Source: Phycisphaerales bacterium (GTDB taxonomy: Bacteria > Planctomycetota > Phycisphaerae > Sedimentisphaerales > Anaerobacaceae). From it: 44,917 bases of DNA. Positions 1 through 8,229 of the stretch are shown piece by piece. The position numbers were made by a program, and so were the translations under genes. Numbering within the stretch: position 1 is the first letter of the stretch; the number at the start of each line of letters is the position of its first letter. The stretch lies in assembly GCA_020352215.1 (NCBI GenBank), contig CP070675.1:5537117-5582033 (forward strand), read 5' to 3'. Below the pieces are notes generated by a model, which worked only from the letters and a program-made list of their open reading frames with translations, ran no database searches and was not told the DNA's origin.

Positions 1-1936
1 CGCTGCGCCGATAGAAATATTGGCCGTAAGTGCTCTGGGCTTCAACCATAGTGATGTTTTCATAATTCTCTTTCCGCATTTTGTCGACCAAGTGCCGAAC
101 CAGTTCAGGATCCGTGTAGGTGGTATGATCTTCCTTGTCGTAAGCGAACATGAAGTTCGGCTTTATGACAATTGAGAATTCGGCTTTGGATTTGCCCGTG
201 GCAATCCGACGCCCCTCAAGCAGATCCATGAAATTCGTCATGTTCAGCACCATCTCCAATGCCGTAAGTTTGTCCTCGTTCCGGATCGAAGCTACGGTGA
301 CTTTCCTGTTTGAGTTGATGGCATCGAGCCGCATCCGCGACATATCTTCTTCAAGTGCCAGGCATTCGTCTCCACTTGGATCCTGTACCTTTATGATGCG
401 ACGCTGAAAAACGGCAGTCGGAAAATGGTTGTTATTTAGTTCAATGATCGGCTCCCCCAGTTTGACAAACAACTTTCTATCATCATCGTGCTTATTTCGG
501 GGCGCAAGTCTCTTTACCGTCAAGCTGTCCGCTTCCATGAGCATCTCCGCCGAGGCAATACGCGAGAGAAATTTGCCCAGGAATTTGTCCAGTTGGTCTT
601 TTGCCCAGAGTTCGCGTTCATCGCGCAGCGCCCGGGTGTGAATCTGGATGCGTGCAGCCCGCTGCACGGGCCGCAACGCACAAATATAGCCATACAGCAA
701 TGTGGGTTCCTTGAAACCCTGAAAAGTGGACCGCTCGGCCTCACCAAAGGTTTTATCTGCGTCGATCCGCAGCTCATTGGAATCACTGGCCGCTTGCGGC
801 TGCTTGATAGTCAGCCTGCCCGACCGGACTGTAACCGTATGCGGCATGATATGCATACCCAATGGGTGCTCGGACGGGAGTGCTTCACGCAGCCTTACTA
901 CCCAAGGCGCAGCGAACTGACCCAGCACAGGAAGCGGGTATGACACGGAACCCTTCGGCCGGGCTTCGAAATCGATTTCGAAGTCTGCCTCGCACTTCCC
1001 AAGATGCGGTGCCCCGGCACGCATTTCAGAGGACGATGCGGCATAGTTGCCCTCGAGTGCGAAAAGCGCACCGCGGTAGCGGTACCTGCCGTTTTCTACA
1101 TCGAGCTTCAATCCCTTGAGGGCATGGTCCGTGATACCGTACCTCACGTAGCCACCGTTGCCATCGCCTACGGCGAGTATCACATCCCAAAAGGACCCTC
1201 CATCACCCCATGGAAAGCCCTTTTCGTGCACGCCGGAGACCAGGAAGAAGTCCCGGGGACCATCCGGGCCGTTCAGCACGCCGGAGAGTACCAGGTTCTC
1301 ATATTCGGTCTCATAAGTAACTCGCAAGTTCTTGAGGTACTCCTCCCGTAGCGGGGCGCAGACAAAGGAGACAAAGGCAAGATACGCCATGACTCTCTGC
1401 TTAAGGGACTTCGGATTCACTACTTTGATCGACGCCGCAAGAGACGCTGCATCCCTCAGCAGGAAACGCAGCAAGCCGGCGCCATAGATAGGTGCTTGTT
1501 CATTGTCGCCTTTATATATGATCGTAAATAGTTGCGTCATATCCTCGACCACATCTGCCTTCCCGTGGTGGTGGTGGATCTCCTTATGGCCGTGAAGGTA
1601 GTATCTCTGGCCGTCGGCGGCCGTGAATCTGAAGGCGTAAACCATTTGCCTGATCCCGGTCGTCGGATCGAGTGAGAAGAGATTAAATATCCCGTGGGAT
1701 ATTCTGCGTTTATCACCAAACAACTCGCTGCTCACGGTCCCCGTCAGTGCTGCTTGATGGTCGGCTATCTTCAGGAAACGACCCAGATCCTCTATGATGA
1801 TCCGAACATCAAATCGAACGTCAGTTTCTTGACGCTTGTCCGGTTCCAATCTCTCGTGGGGGTCGGTCAGGCCCGTATCAATGTATCCGGACATTGATTC
1901 CTCAAACTCGATTCTTGCTCCATTCAAGACGCCCAT
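1..1936 (-). CDS. GMC-oxidase-associated domain fused to DUF362 (3' end outside window)
   Basis: The frame is open for 645 codons from an ATG at 1936 to the window edge, so the C-terminus is missing. An SD-like AAGGGAG precedes the ATG. Residues about 5-280 resemble the accessory domain found after the catalytic part of long GMC/cholesterol-oxidase-like proteins; motifs such as FEESMSGYID, ALTGTVSSELFG and GIFNLFSLDP are visible. A second beta-rich stretch follows (about 220-330, with GRYRYRGALFALEGNY). From about residue 540 the sequence turns into a DUF362-like domain, with KVTVASIRNE, IKPNFMF and TYTDPELVRHLVDKM. No FAD-binding GxGxxG motif is visible, so this is not itself a GMC oxidase as far as seen. 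It lies 57 bases downstream of the metallophosphoesterase, probably in one operon. The function is unknown and both domain assignments come from motif recall. Confidence 0.7.
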   Translation of the reverse strand, partial: MGVLNGARIEFEESMSGYIDTGLTDPHERLEPDKRQETDVRFDVRIIIEDLGRFLKIADHQAALTGTVSSELFGDKRRISHGIFNLFSLDPTTGIRQMVYAFRFTAADGQRYYLHGHKEIHHHHGKADVVEDMTQLFTIIYKGDNEQAPIYGAGLLRFLLRDAASLAASIKVVNPKSLKQRVMAYLAFVSFVCAPLREEYLKNLRVTYETEYENLVLSGVLNGPDGPRDFFLVSGVHEKGFPWGDGGSFWDVILAVGDGNGGYVRYGITDHALKGLKLDVENGRYRYRGALFALEGNYAASSSEMRAGAPHLGKCEADFEIDFEARPKGSVSYPLPVLGQFAAPWVVRLREALPSEHPLGMHIMPHTVTVRSGRLTIKQPQAASDSNELRIDADKTFGEAERSTFQGFKEPTLLYGYICALRPVQRAARIQIHTRALRDERELWAKDQLDKFLGKFLSRIASAEMLMEADSLTVKRLAPRNKHDDDRKLFVKLGEPIIELNNNHFPTAVFQRRIIKVQDPSGDECLALEEDMSRMRLDAINSNRKVTVASIRNEDKLTALEMVLNMTNFMDLLEGRRIATGKSKAEFSIVIKPNFMFAYDKEDHTTYTDPELVRHLVDKMRKENYENITMVEAQSTYGQYFYRRS

Positions 1937-1993
1937 TCTGAACTCCCTTCTTTAGATGACGGCCGGCGCGTTCTCGTCTTGCCCATTGGCGCT

Positions 1994-3175
1994 TTACAGA
2001 GGCACATGGTCTTCCCTTAGCTTCTTCGGCTTGCCGTTGTTCCAGTCCATGACTCGCACGATATGCCTGTTTTTGCCGCGGTCTTTTTGGGATTCCACCC
2101 ATGTGCATGGTTTCTCCTCATCGCACCACGTGCCGCAATTGGCGTAGACGCGGTCCTTCACAAACCAAGCATCCTTATCAAGCTTCCAATCGTGACTGTG
2201 CCCGAAAACGACGATATTCGTGTCGCTCTTTGTGCACAGACGGTCGGCCACACGGCCAAGAAGTCCGGTTTCGGCCATTATGGCCCTGAAGCCCGCGCCC
2301 TTCCCGTTGTACTCTTCCCATTGATCATACAAGGCCGCATATCTTTCCTTGACCTCTCCGGCCCTCACCCACACTTCCTCATCGTCTTTCCTTTTCCCCT
2401 GTCCGCTGGTCGCGGACTTGGCTTTGCCTGTCTTCTTCCGGACCTTCTTGGCGGTTGCAGACGGGGCTTTGCCGTTCTTCTTGGGCATGAGTATTTCTGT
2501 GGTCTCATCGAGACCGGCCTCCTCCAAAACTGCTTCAAAGACGCACGCCGCCATTTTTTGGGGCCCAACCATCTCCAACAGGTCGTCGGCATACGACCAG
2601 TAATGCCTCTTTGCCGACCCGGTATTACGGGCCTTGGTCGCGACGGCTCGACTGATGAAATAGCCCAGTGGCAACCGAGTGCCCGCGCCGTACCTGACAG
2701 GCGGCGCGTTGAACATGGCATGCGCACTTCCGTGTTCGGCTCTCAGACGGCTCGTACGATACACACTGTTATATAGGGCTGCGCCTCCGAAGGTCATGCC
2801 CTCAAAGTTCTCTTCAATCAATTCACTGGTGACGCCCATATCGTGGTTTCCGGGTAAATAGACGACATTGATCTTGTTGTTCTCGCTCAGTTCTTGCAAC
2901 GCCTTGACGATCTTGTTGTTGATCGGGGCATCCAAGATCTCTTGCAGGGAAGGTGGCTCGATGTCCACCGGATACACCCAGTCATCCATCAAGTCACCGA
3001 TGATGACAACCTCTTGGACCCCAGTTCCCGGATCGTTCAGGTACTCCAGAAACTTGGCGAATCGCTTTGCTTCTTCAGGCCCGAGCCATTCGTAAGGATG
3101 TTTGCCTTTCGCCGGTGAAACTCCCTTGCCGGCGTTCATGTGAATGTCTGCGATGTAGATTCGTTTCTTCTCCAT
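1994..3175 (-). CDS. calcineurin-like metallophosphoesterase
   Basis: A 393-residue metallophosphoesterase with the family's metal-binding blocks in order: ADIHMN near the N-terminus, IGDLMDDW at about 60, LPGNHDMG at about 107 and FGHSHDWKL at about 325. These residues normally hold a dinuclear metal centre that hydrolyses phosphoesters; the substrate cannot be told from sequence. A lysine- and serine-rich low-complexity insert at about 230-270 (GKAPSATAKKVRKKTGKAKS) separates the core blocks and looks like a disordered linker or nucleic-acid-binding patch. The start is well supported by TAAGGAG seven bases before the ATG. There is no signal peptide, so it is likely cytoplasmic. It is probably the first gene of a two-gene operon with the GMC-domain/DUF362 gene. 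Confidence 0.85.
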   Translation of the reverse strand: MEKKRIYIADIHMNAGKGVSPAKGKHPYEWLGPEEAKRFAKFLEYLNDPGTGVQEVVIIGDLMDDWVYPVDIEPPSLQEILDAPINNKIVKALQELSENNKINVVYLPGNHDMGVTSELIEENFEGMTFGGAALYNSVYRTSRLRAEHGSAHAMFNAPPVRYGAGTRLPLGYFISRAVATKARNTGSAKRHYWSYADDLLEMVGPQKMAACVFEAVLEEAGLDETTEILMPKKNGKAPSATAKKVRKKTGKAKSATSGQGKRKDDEEVWVRAGEVKERYAALYDQWEEYNGKGAGFRAIMAETGLLGRVADRLCTKSDTNIVVFGHSHDWKLDKDAWFVKDRVYANCGTWCDEEKPCTWVESQKDRGKNRHIVRVMDWNNGKPKKLREDHVPL

Positions 3176-3805
3176 TTTTGATCTCCTTAGCTAAATGGCT
3201 TCTTTCACAATTAGGCAGGATTTTCTTGTCCCAGGTCCTCCTGACATGAACTCTTAGGAAAGTCTTGGCAGAAAAGAACCATTCGTTGCTTGATGAAGCT
3301 GTGTCCTTGCATATCTCTGTGTGTCCTTTTGCATCCCTTCAACGGAAGCAAGTAATCGCCCGTTTCAGGTCCGACAGTTGGGCTTTCAAATCGGTTGGCG
3401 CAATCCGAATTGGCACATGTTATCCGAGACCGCGCTTCCCGCTAAAACCCAACAACACATGTGGGATATCCGCTTGGGGCCAAGTCAACAGTAGCTTCCC
3501 ACGTCGCAACTCGCGTGCTGAATCGCAATTATGCGCAGGCAACAGAAGCTGTCAAGCAAAGAAACGCAAAAAAAAGGAGAAGTTGGCCACCTGAAAATGT
3601 CTTGCAATTCCTGCCTAAGCAACGTTCATTTTCGCGATATTCTCACGCAAAGGCCTGCAAAAGCTCAGAAAATGCTCATTTTTGAGGTCGTATCAAGATC
3701 GTTGAGACTGTCTGTGCAACCAGGTTCGTCAAAGATCTCCGCAGCAAATCGGCAAAACACCAAATGCCCGAACGCTCTTGACGGCCTCGGTTGTTCTTGA
3801 CTCGT
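3176..3805. other. 630-base intergenic region, no gene recognised
   Basis: This stretch separates the stop of mgtC from the start of the metallophosphoesterase, both on the minus strand. It must hold the promoter of the metallophosphoesterase, but no convincing -35/-10 pair was found. Short open frames here (for example 3265-3594) have no recognisable motif, poor composition and no SD. No tRNA-like fold or repeat was noticed. It is more AT-rich than its flanks and has an A-run near 3570. Confidence 0.5.
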
Positions 3806-4261
3806 TCAGTCTCGCTCGTCGGAAATGCTATTTAGCTTGTGTTTTGTCCCATTGCGTTCCGAAGGCTTGGACCGTTTTCCAAAGCAGACGAGGACGATCA
3901 TTGCGACGGCGGCCGACGTAATAGCCAGGCGATAGAGCCCCGCGCCGCAGGCCATTCCGATACTTGCGACGAGCCAGATTGTCGCCGCCGTCGTCAGGCC
4001 GTGTATGCCGCCTCTGTCCTGTATTATTGCCCCGGCACCCAGGAAGCCTACGCCGGTGACGATCTGGGCTGCTATTCTTGTGACCGAACCATTGGGCTCG
4101 GCCATCTGTTTCGAGATCATGGTGAATACTGCTGCGCCGAGGCATATCAACATGTTGGTTCGCAGTCCCGCCGCCTTGCCGCTGCGCTGTCTTTCCAGCC
4201 CGATCGCCGCGCCAAGGCCAACCGCTAACAGTACGCTGAGAACATCACTTGGCCAGACCAT
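3806..4261 (-). CDS. MgtC/SapB family membrane protein
   Basis: A 151-residue protein with the N-terminal membrane domain of the MgtC/SapB family. It shows GAAIGLERQ near the start, GLRTNMLICLGAAVFTM, the VTGVGFLGAGAII block and GLTTAATIWLVASIGMACG, which predict four to five transmembrane helices. It lacks the C-terminal cytoplasmic domain of Salmonella MgtC and matches the short YhiD/SapB type; the last 25 residues are charged. Family members are linked to magnesium limitation and to modulation of the F-ATPase, but the role here is unknown. It starts three bases after the stop of the 3-dehydroquinate synthase II gene, so it is almost certainly co-transcribed and translationally coupled; that partner is unexpected for MgtC. 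Confidence 0.9.
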   Translation of the reverse strand: MVWPSDVLSVLLAVGLGAAIGLERQRSGKAAGLRTNMLICLGAAVFTMISKQMAEPNGSVTRIAAQIVTGVGFLGAGAIIQDRGGIHGLTTAATIWLVASIGMACGAGLYRLAITSAAVAMIVLVCFGKRSKPSERNGTKHKLNSISDERD

Positions 4262-4264
4262 GGG

Positions 4265-5260
4265 TTACCTTTCTATCAGTGTCTCGTCGACCTGCATTCC
4301 GAAGTGCCGGCCGGCCTTTTCGATATGTCCAAGGACTTTGTCACCGGGCCTGAGACTTGTTGCCGAGATAGCCTTGCCCTCGGGATCGACCAAGCGTATT
4401 GTCTCGGCGTTTTGCAGAACGAGGCTGACAGGCTGGCCCTCGGCCTCGGCCTCTATGAGCATCATCGGTCGCTTCTCGATTTTGTTTCTACCCAGATAGG
4501 CGGTTTGCGTTTTGCCCTCGGAATTGACGAGCATAACTTCGTCGCCGGCCTTGAGATCGGCCAGGTACTTCGTCTTGCCGCCGGGCGTTAGCGTATATGC
4601 GTGGACGGCGCCGGCATTGACGCGGAAAGGTCGGGACGCCACGTACGGGTTGTCGATCGATTCCGAGTGCACGAGGAAGAAGCCGGACGCGGTGTTGCCG
4701 ACGAGCATGCCTTCGCCGAGTGTCATCTGAGTGCACGTGTCGAGACATGAGCGGTCACCCATGCCGAGCTGCTTCGCGGTCGTCACGGTGGCTTCGACAA
4801 GTGTCACTTTCTCCGTTATGCTCTGGACAATTTCGGCGGTCTTTTTGATCTCATTCACGTTGGCGGTATTGAGCAGGACGCCGTCGACACCTTTCTCGAG
4901 AATTTCGGTCATAAGTTTCGCCTGCTCACTGTTTTCGACCTGAACGATTATGTTCTTGCCGCGGCGGGCGAGAAGGTTCTCGATGGGGATAATCGTCCAG
5001 TCGAGCATCCTCAGCACTACGGTCTTGTCGGCCGGCACGGCGGCAGCTTTGTCTTCATCATCCTTGCCCGCTATGTCGATGAATTCGACGCCGATACCGG
5101 GTTTGATGTCACCGTCCTTTTCGACGGTCTTGATCTTTCCGAACTGGCGAACCGTATCGCTTTGGCCATCGGGCAGAACGACCGCCTCGACCCCGCTCTC
5201 CAGAGCAGCTATCGCGATCTCCTTCTTGTACGGAACGACATTCACCCACAATCTCTTCAT
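4265..5260 (-). CDS. aroB': 3-dehydroquinate synthase II (archaeal type) / GriH-like
   Basis: A 331-residue member of the DHQ synthase II family (MJ1249 in Methanocaldococcus, GriH in Streptomyces). Archaeal enzymes convert 2-amino-3,7-dideoxy-D-threo-hept-6-ulosonate to 3-dehydroquinate with NAD by oxidative deamination and cyclisation; GriH makes 3-amino-4-hydroxybenzoate. Family blocks seen are VNVVPYKKE at the N-terminus, [62 protein letters not shown] and the C-terminal [12 protein letters not shown] and LRPGDKVLG. It is unrelated in fold to AroB at 16419. The substrate-making partner, ADTH synthase, is at 14532. GGAG lies eight bases before the ATG and a good promoter lies upstream (5302-5330). 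Family assignment is firm; whether the product is dehydroquinate or an aminohydroxybenzoate is not decidable from sequence. Confidence 0.9.
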   Translation of the reverse strand: MKRLWVNVVPYKKEIAIAALESGVEAVVLPDGQSDTVRQFGKIKTVEKDGDIKPGIGVEFIDIAGKDDEDKAAAVPADKTVVLRMLDWTIIPIENLLARRGKNIIVQVENSEQAKLMTEILEKGVDGVLLNTANVNEIKKTAEIVQSITEKVTLVEATVTTAKQLGMGDRSCLDTCTQMTLGEGMLVGNTASGFFLVHSESIDNPYVASRPFRVNAGAVHAYTLTPGGKTKYLADLKAGDEVMLVNSEGKTQTAYLGRNKIEKRPMMLIEAEAEGQPVSLVLQNAETIRLVDPEGKAISATSLRPGDKVLGHIEKAGRHFGMQVDETLIER

Positions 5261-5301
5261 TCTCTTCGCTCCATCGTAGCGCTCAGTGCTATCCGCATGA
5301 G

Positions 5302-5330
5302 ATTTAAAGGCACGAAGCTGCTTGTGTCAA
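5302..5330 (-). promoter_or_regulatory. sigma70-type promoter for the DHQ synthase II-mgtC operon
   Basis: Read on the minus strand, TTGACA (5325-5330) and TTAAAT (5302-5307) are separated by 17 bases. The predicted start of transcription is about 30 bases upstream of the ATG at 5260. The -35 is a perfect consensus and the spacing is optimal. Confidence 0.6.
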
Positions 5331-5611
5331 CACATTTACGTCTGCCACCGGCAATGGAAGGAATCGACGGCCGACGGCAGAGGCAGGACGAGGCTTGACG
5401 CGTACACGCGCTATTGCGATGGCGGGCCGTAACTTACGTGGCTGCACACCTCGATGGGGCGAGATGCTGATGCGGATGATATAGAGGGAATCCCGGTAGA
5501 AAGTGGCCGAGAGCATGCAGTCCAACAGGGGAAATTCCCGGGGGCAGGGTCCTGTGCTGCTGTCGGGTGAAGTTTGTAGATCCGCGGTTGCGACAGAATC
5601 GAGGAAAGGTC

Positions 5612-5641
5612 TTGATAAGAGGGCAGCGGCCAGCGTAGAAT
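5612..5641 (+). promoter_or_regulatory. sigma70-type promoter for the DUF2961 gene
   Basis: TTGATA (5612-5617) and TAGAAT (5636-5641) are separated by 18 bases. They lie about 40 bases before the GTG start at 5684. Confidence 0.5.
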
Positions 5642-5683
5642 GCAATTTCGTATCATGAAGAATAGCACTGAGGAGTAAATGCC

Positions 5684-7321
5684 GTGGATTCTATCAATTC
5701 TCGATCAGGTAAGGACACACATCGTTTACTTATGCTGGGCGCACTGATGTTGCTGTTGTGCCGGCAGACGTGTCTTGCGGATTTGATGGCGGATTTGGCG
5801 CTGCCGCACGAAGGGCGCAGTATGCGTGTGACCTCGACGGCCAAGATCGGGCCGGATGGCAAGTACGACCCGAACGGCGAGCCCGATCCGGACAGCAATC
5901 GCGACAACAGCAACGTGGCTCCCGGCGGCAAGAAGGTCCTGATGGACGTCCAGGGGCCGGGCGTCATCACGCACATCTGGATGACGTTCCTTGGCCCCGA
6001 GCCACACCCTTGGGCCAAGGAGGGTTCGGCCAATCATCAGGAGATGTTGCTGCGCATGTATTGGGACGGTCGGAAGCGCCCGGCGGTGGAGGCGCCGGTG
6101 GGTGATTTCTTTGCAAACAGTTTCGGCAAACGCAGCGAGGTGATCAGCCTGCCGGTTGCAGTTGAGGACGCCGACTCCTACAATTGCTTTTGGCACATGC
6201 CGTTTCGCAAATCCGCCCGGGTCGAGGTGCTCAATCAGAGTGAGAAACCGATCAGCCTGCTCTACTACAATATCGATTGGGTCAAGAAAACGCGCATCGG
6301 GGAGGACACGCCTTACTTCTATGCGCAGTACCGCCAGGAATACCCCGTTGAAAACGGAAAAGACTATGTCATTCTCGATACTAAGGGAAAAGGGCACTAC
6401 GTCGGGACGGTCCTGAGCGTTCGGACGCGCAGCCCGGCGTGGTTCGGCGAAGGTGACGAGAAGATATATATCGACGGAGAGAAGAAGGCTTCCATTTGGG
6501 GCACAGGGACCGAAGACTATTTCCTCTCCGCCTGGGGCCTGAAGACCACCGCTACACCGTTCTTTGGCGTGCCGTACTTCGATCAGTGGGGCATCGTCGG
6601 CGGACACACCTCCGCCTACCGCTGGCACATCGCCGATCCAATTGTCTTCAACACCGGCATTAAGGTGACATTTGAGCATTACGGGTGGATGTCACCCGAT
6701 GAGAATCCCGAGTACAAGTCCCATAGTTGGAACGAGCGGGAGGATGACTATTCGAGCGTGGCATTCTGGTATCAGAAGGGCGAACCTACTTTCCAGGCTC
6801 GCGCGCCGCACGGCCGAGAGCGCACGCTGGCGTGCCTGGACCGAATCATTCCTGCTCGAGAATACGCCGGCAAACAGCACCATGGTCGGGGCAGCGCGGT
6901 CGTGCAGAGTCTGGGTTTCTACCCGGAGGGTCACTTGTTCTACAAGCCGGAGCAACGGGAGGACGCCTGGGTCGAGATTCCATTCGAGGTCGAGAAGAAG
7001 GAGCCGCAACGTTTGCTGCTGGTCATGACGCGCTCCTACGACTACGGCATGTACCAGGCCTATCTGAACGGGGTGAAGCTGGGCGAAGTGATGGATCTGT
7101 ACAGCCCGGAAACGTCAACGCGCGAATATCACTTGCTGGACTTCTGGCCCGACCCGGGCAAGTACACGCTGCGGCTGGAGTGCGTGGGTAAGAACAGCTC
7201 GGCCGCCGGATACTACGTGGGCATCGAGTCTGTCCGCCTGAGGCAGCGGCGTCCCAGGGTCCACAAGTACGGTCATGATGCCGATAAGGACTGGCGCAAG
7301 AACCCCATACTGTATAGATAG
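5684..7321 (+). CDS. secreted DUF2961 (GH172-like) protein
   Basis: A 545-residue protein starting at GTG 5684, with GGAG eight bases upstream. Residues about 12-31 form a signal peptide (LLMLGALMLLLC core, then LADLMADLAL). The DUF2961 core follows: NVAPGGKKVLMDVQGPGVITHIWMT, LRMYWDG, APVGDFFANSFG, CFWHMPFRKSARVEV, GTGTEDYFLSAWG, TPFFGVPYFD and YRWHIADPI. The family is now glycoside hydrolase family 172 (difructose-anhydride and alpha-fructofuranosidase-type activities, jelly-roll folds assembling as multimers). The conserved GTGTEDYF block that carries acidic residues is intact. A C-terminal beta-sandwich-like stretch (about 400-530) may bind carbohydrate or complete the fold. It is likely periplasmic or extracellular glycan degradation. 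The exact substrate is unknown. Confidence 0.88.
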   Translation: MDSINSRSGKDTHRLLMLGALMLLLCRQTCLADLMADLALPHEGRSMRVTSTAKIGPDGKYDPNGEPDPDSNRDNSNVAPGGKKVLMDVQGPGVITHIWMTFLGPEPHPWAKEGSANHQEMLLRMYWDGRKRPAVEAPVGDFFANSFGKRSEVISLPVAVEDADSYNCFWHMPFRKSARVEVLNQSEKPISLLYYNIDWVKKTRIGEDTPYFYAQYRQEYPVENGKDYVILDTKGKGHYVGTVLSVRTRSPAWFGEGDEKIYIDGEKKASIWGTGTEDYFLSAWGLKTTATPFFGVPYFDQWGIVGGHTSAYRWHIADPIVFNTGIKVTFEHYGWMSPDENPEYKSHSWNEREDDYSSVAFWYQKGEPTFQARAPHGRERTLACLDRIIPAREYAGKQHHGRGSAVVQSLGFYPEGHLFYKPEQREDAWVEIPFEVEKKEPQRLLLVMTRSYDYGMYQAYLNGVKLGEVMDLYSPETSTREYHLLDFWPDPGKYTLRLECVGKNSSAAGYYVGIESVRLRQRRPRVHKYGHDADKDWRKNPILYR

Positions 7322-7468
7322 CCTGCGCCACCTCAGCGGTCGCCCGCTGCCAAGCTGGACCGCAGGCTTGACCACTGGGTGGTTGTCAAAATTGCCGAAA
7401 TGCCATTCGGCGTCCCTTACGTATGACCGTATCTGCCCTTGGTTGAATTCAGGGATGCTGGCCTGGAT

Positions 7469-7825
7469 TTAATGTCCCTTGATCGTCGAGTTATCAGAAG
7501 CGGCTTTGCCTTCGAAGACGCCGCCTATATCATTCACGTCGAGCCGCAGGTCGCCATCTGCATATGTCACGCGGCTCGCGCGAATTCTATGCACCTGGTC
7601 GGGGCTTTCGAGGTAGGCGTTGGATTCGCCGTCGAGGTTCTTGATTATCCGGAAGATAATCGGCGGGACGTTTTGGCCGGGAATCTCGATCCCGCCGGAC
7701 CAGAGTCCCTCAATGTCATTGCCTGGCGCCTCTTGAACTCCCCCATAGCTCGTCTGGCCAACCAGAGCGGTGATTAGAGCGGCAATGTTGCTCGCTCTGC
7801 GCATATTTCGATCGTCTCGTTTCAT
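7469..7825 (-). CDS. small secreted protein, possibly truncated serine-hydrolase accessory domain
   Basis: A 118-residue frame with GAGG five bases before the ATG and a plausible signal peptide (residues about 9-28, ending TSYGG). The mature part has the pattern of the small beta-barrel that precedes serine-hydrolase or alpha/beta-hydrolase domains in many secreted enzymes: GLWSGGIEIPGQ, IIKNLDGESNAYLESPDQ, ADGDLRLDVNDIGGVFEG, NSTIKGH. The stop falls exactly where that domain normally continues with a GxW...SLxL strand. A frame just beyond the stop reads SLNSTKGR, which could be the lost strand after a frameshift. No hydrolase domain follows; the next gene downstream is the convergent DUF2961 gene. 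It may be a standalone domain or a decayed gene. The family match is from pattern memory. Confidence 0.55.
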   Translation of the reverse strand: MKRDDRNMRRASNIAALITALVGQTSYGGVQEAPGNDIEGLWSGGIEIPGQNVPPIIFRIIKNLDGESNAYLESPDQVHRIRASRVTYADGDLRLDVNDIGGVFEGKAASDNSTIKGH

Positions 7826-8097
7826 TTTGTCCTCAAGCCACTATTCAGGTTCTACTTGGTTCCGTGCCTGCTTCTGCTGTTCGGCCACCGTTACTCTAAT
7901 GTGTTTGTCGCTAACCGTGCACAGAAGGTTTCAGCGAATTCGCAACGGCCTGACCCCTTTTTGGGGAGGAATGTGCCAGACAGCGTGTTGGTGCGCCAGC
8001 TGGTGTAATTGTCTCAAGATAAGGGATTCTTGCGCAGAGACTGGAACGCCCGCATCGACAACTTGTTGCCGATGCGGTTCAAAGCTCGGGCGTGAGA
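7826..8097. other. non-coding stretch between the small secreted protein and the DUF1080 remnant
   Basis: No gene is supported here. On the plus strand at 7941-7966 it has a GGCCTGACCCC motif and a short CCCC-TTTTT-GGGG inverted repeat. The motif resembles sequences often seen near REP-associated (Y1-type) transposase genes in other bacteria, but no transposase is present. Together with the adjacent remnant this suggests a recombined, decaying interval. Confidence 0.4.
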
Positions 8098-8229
8098 TCA
8101 TAGTTGGCGGAGCCAGATGGTTCTGGCTCGCACGGGATTGTTGTGGGCTGACAGGCTCAGGGGCGGTCTCGGCGGGATGCGCCTATCATATGTGCGCCGG
8201 ATGCGGTGGCTGGCGGGACAGGCCGGCCG
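8098..8229 (-). pseudogene. remnant: last 43 codons of a second DUF1080 gene
   Basis: Read on the minus strand, the 43 codons after the lipoprotein stop (TAG, 8230-8232) plus a TGA stop encode a C-terminal tail strikingly like that of the intact DUF1080 protein at 11479-12291. The remnant reads HRIRRTYDRR then PLSLSAHNNPVRARTIWLRQL; the intact gene reads HRILPKYDKP then PLSLSAHNNPVRFRNIWIRPL and also ends there. About 25 of the last 38 residues agree. The remnant has no start codon, SD or upstream DUF1080 core, and it is in the same reading frame as the preceding lipoprotein, separated only by the TAG. The simplest reading is that a deletion or recombination removed most of a paralogous DUF1080 gene and brought the lipoprotein gene up against its tail. 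Confidence 0.8.

Larger units (their letters stand above)
5261..5683. other. divergent intergenic region of 423 bases
   Basis: This region lies between the divergently transcribed DHQ synthase II and DUF2961 genes and carries a promoter for each, annotated separately. A 113-codon minus-strand frame inside it (5304-5645) has no recognisable motif and would overlap both promoters, so it is not called as a gene. Nothing else was seen. Confidence 0.5.

Noticed and set aside
488..943. 151-codon plus-strand frame within the truncated first gene
   Set aside because: Antisense shadow of the minus-strand gene, whose frame carries the recognisable DUF362 and GMC-linked blocks.
2063..2776. 237-codon plus-strand frame
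   Set aside because: Antisense to the metallophosphoesterase, which has all its metal-binding motifs.
3265..3594. 109-codon plus-strand frame in the intergenic region
   Set aside because: No motif, no SD, overlaps other short frames in two phases and has an A-rich run; it looks like chance.
5304..5645. 113-codon minus-strand frame
   Set aside because: It covers the promoters of both flanking genes, and its product has no recognisable domain.
7334..7349. CAGCGG-TCGC-CCGCTG hairpin after the DUF2961 gene as a terminator
   Set aside because: The stem is six bases and no T-run follows on either strand; evidence is too thin for a feature.
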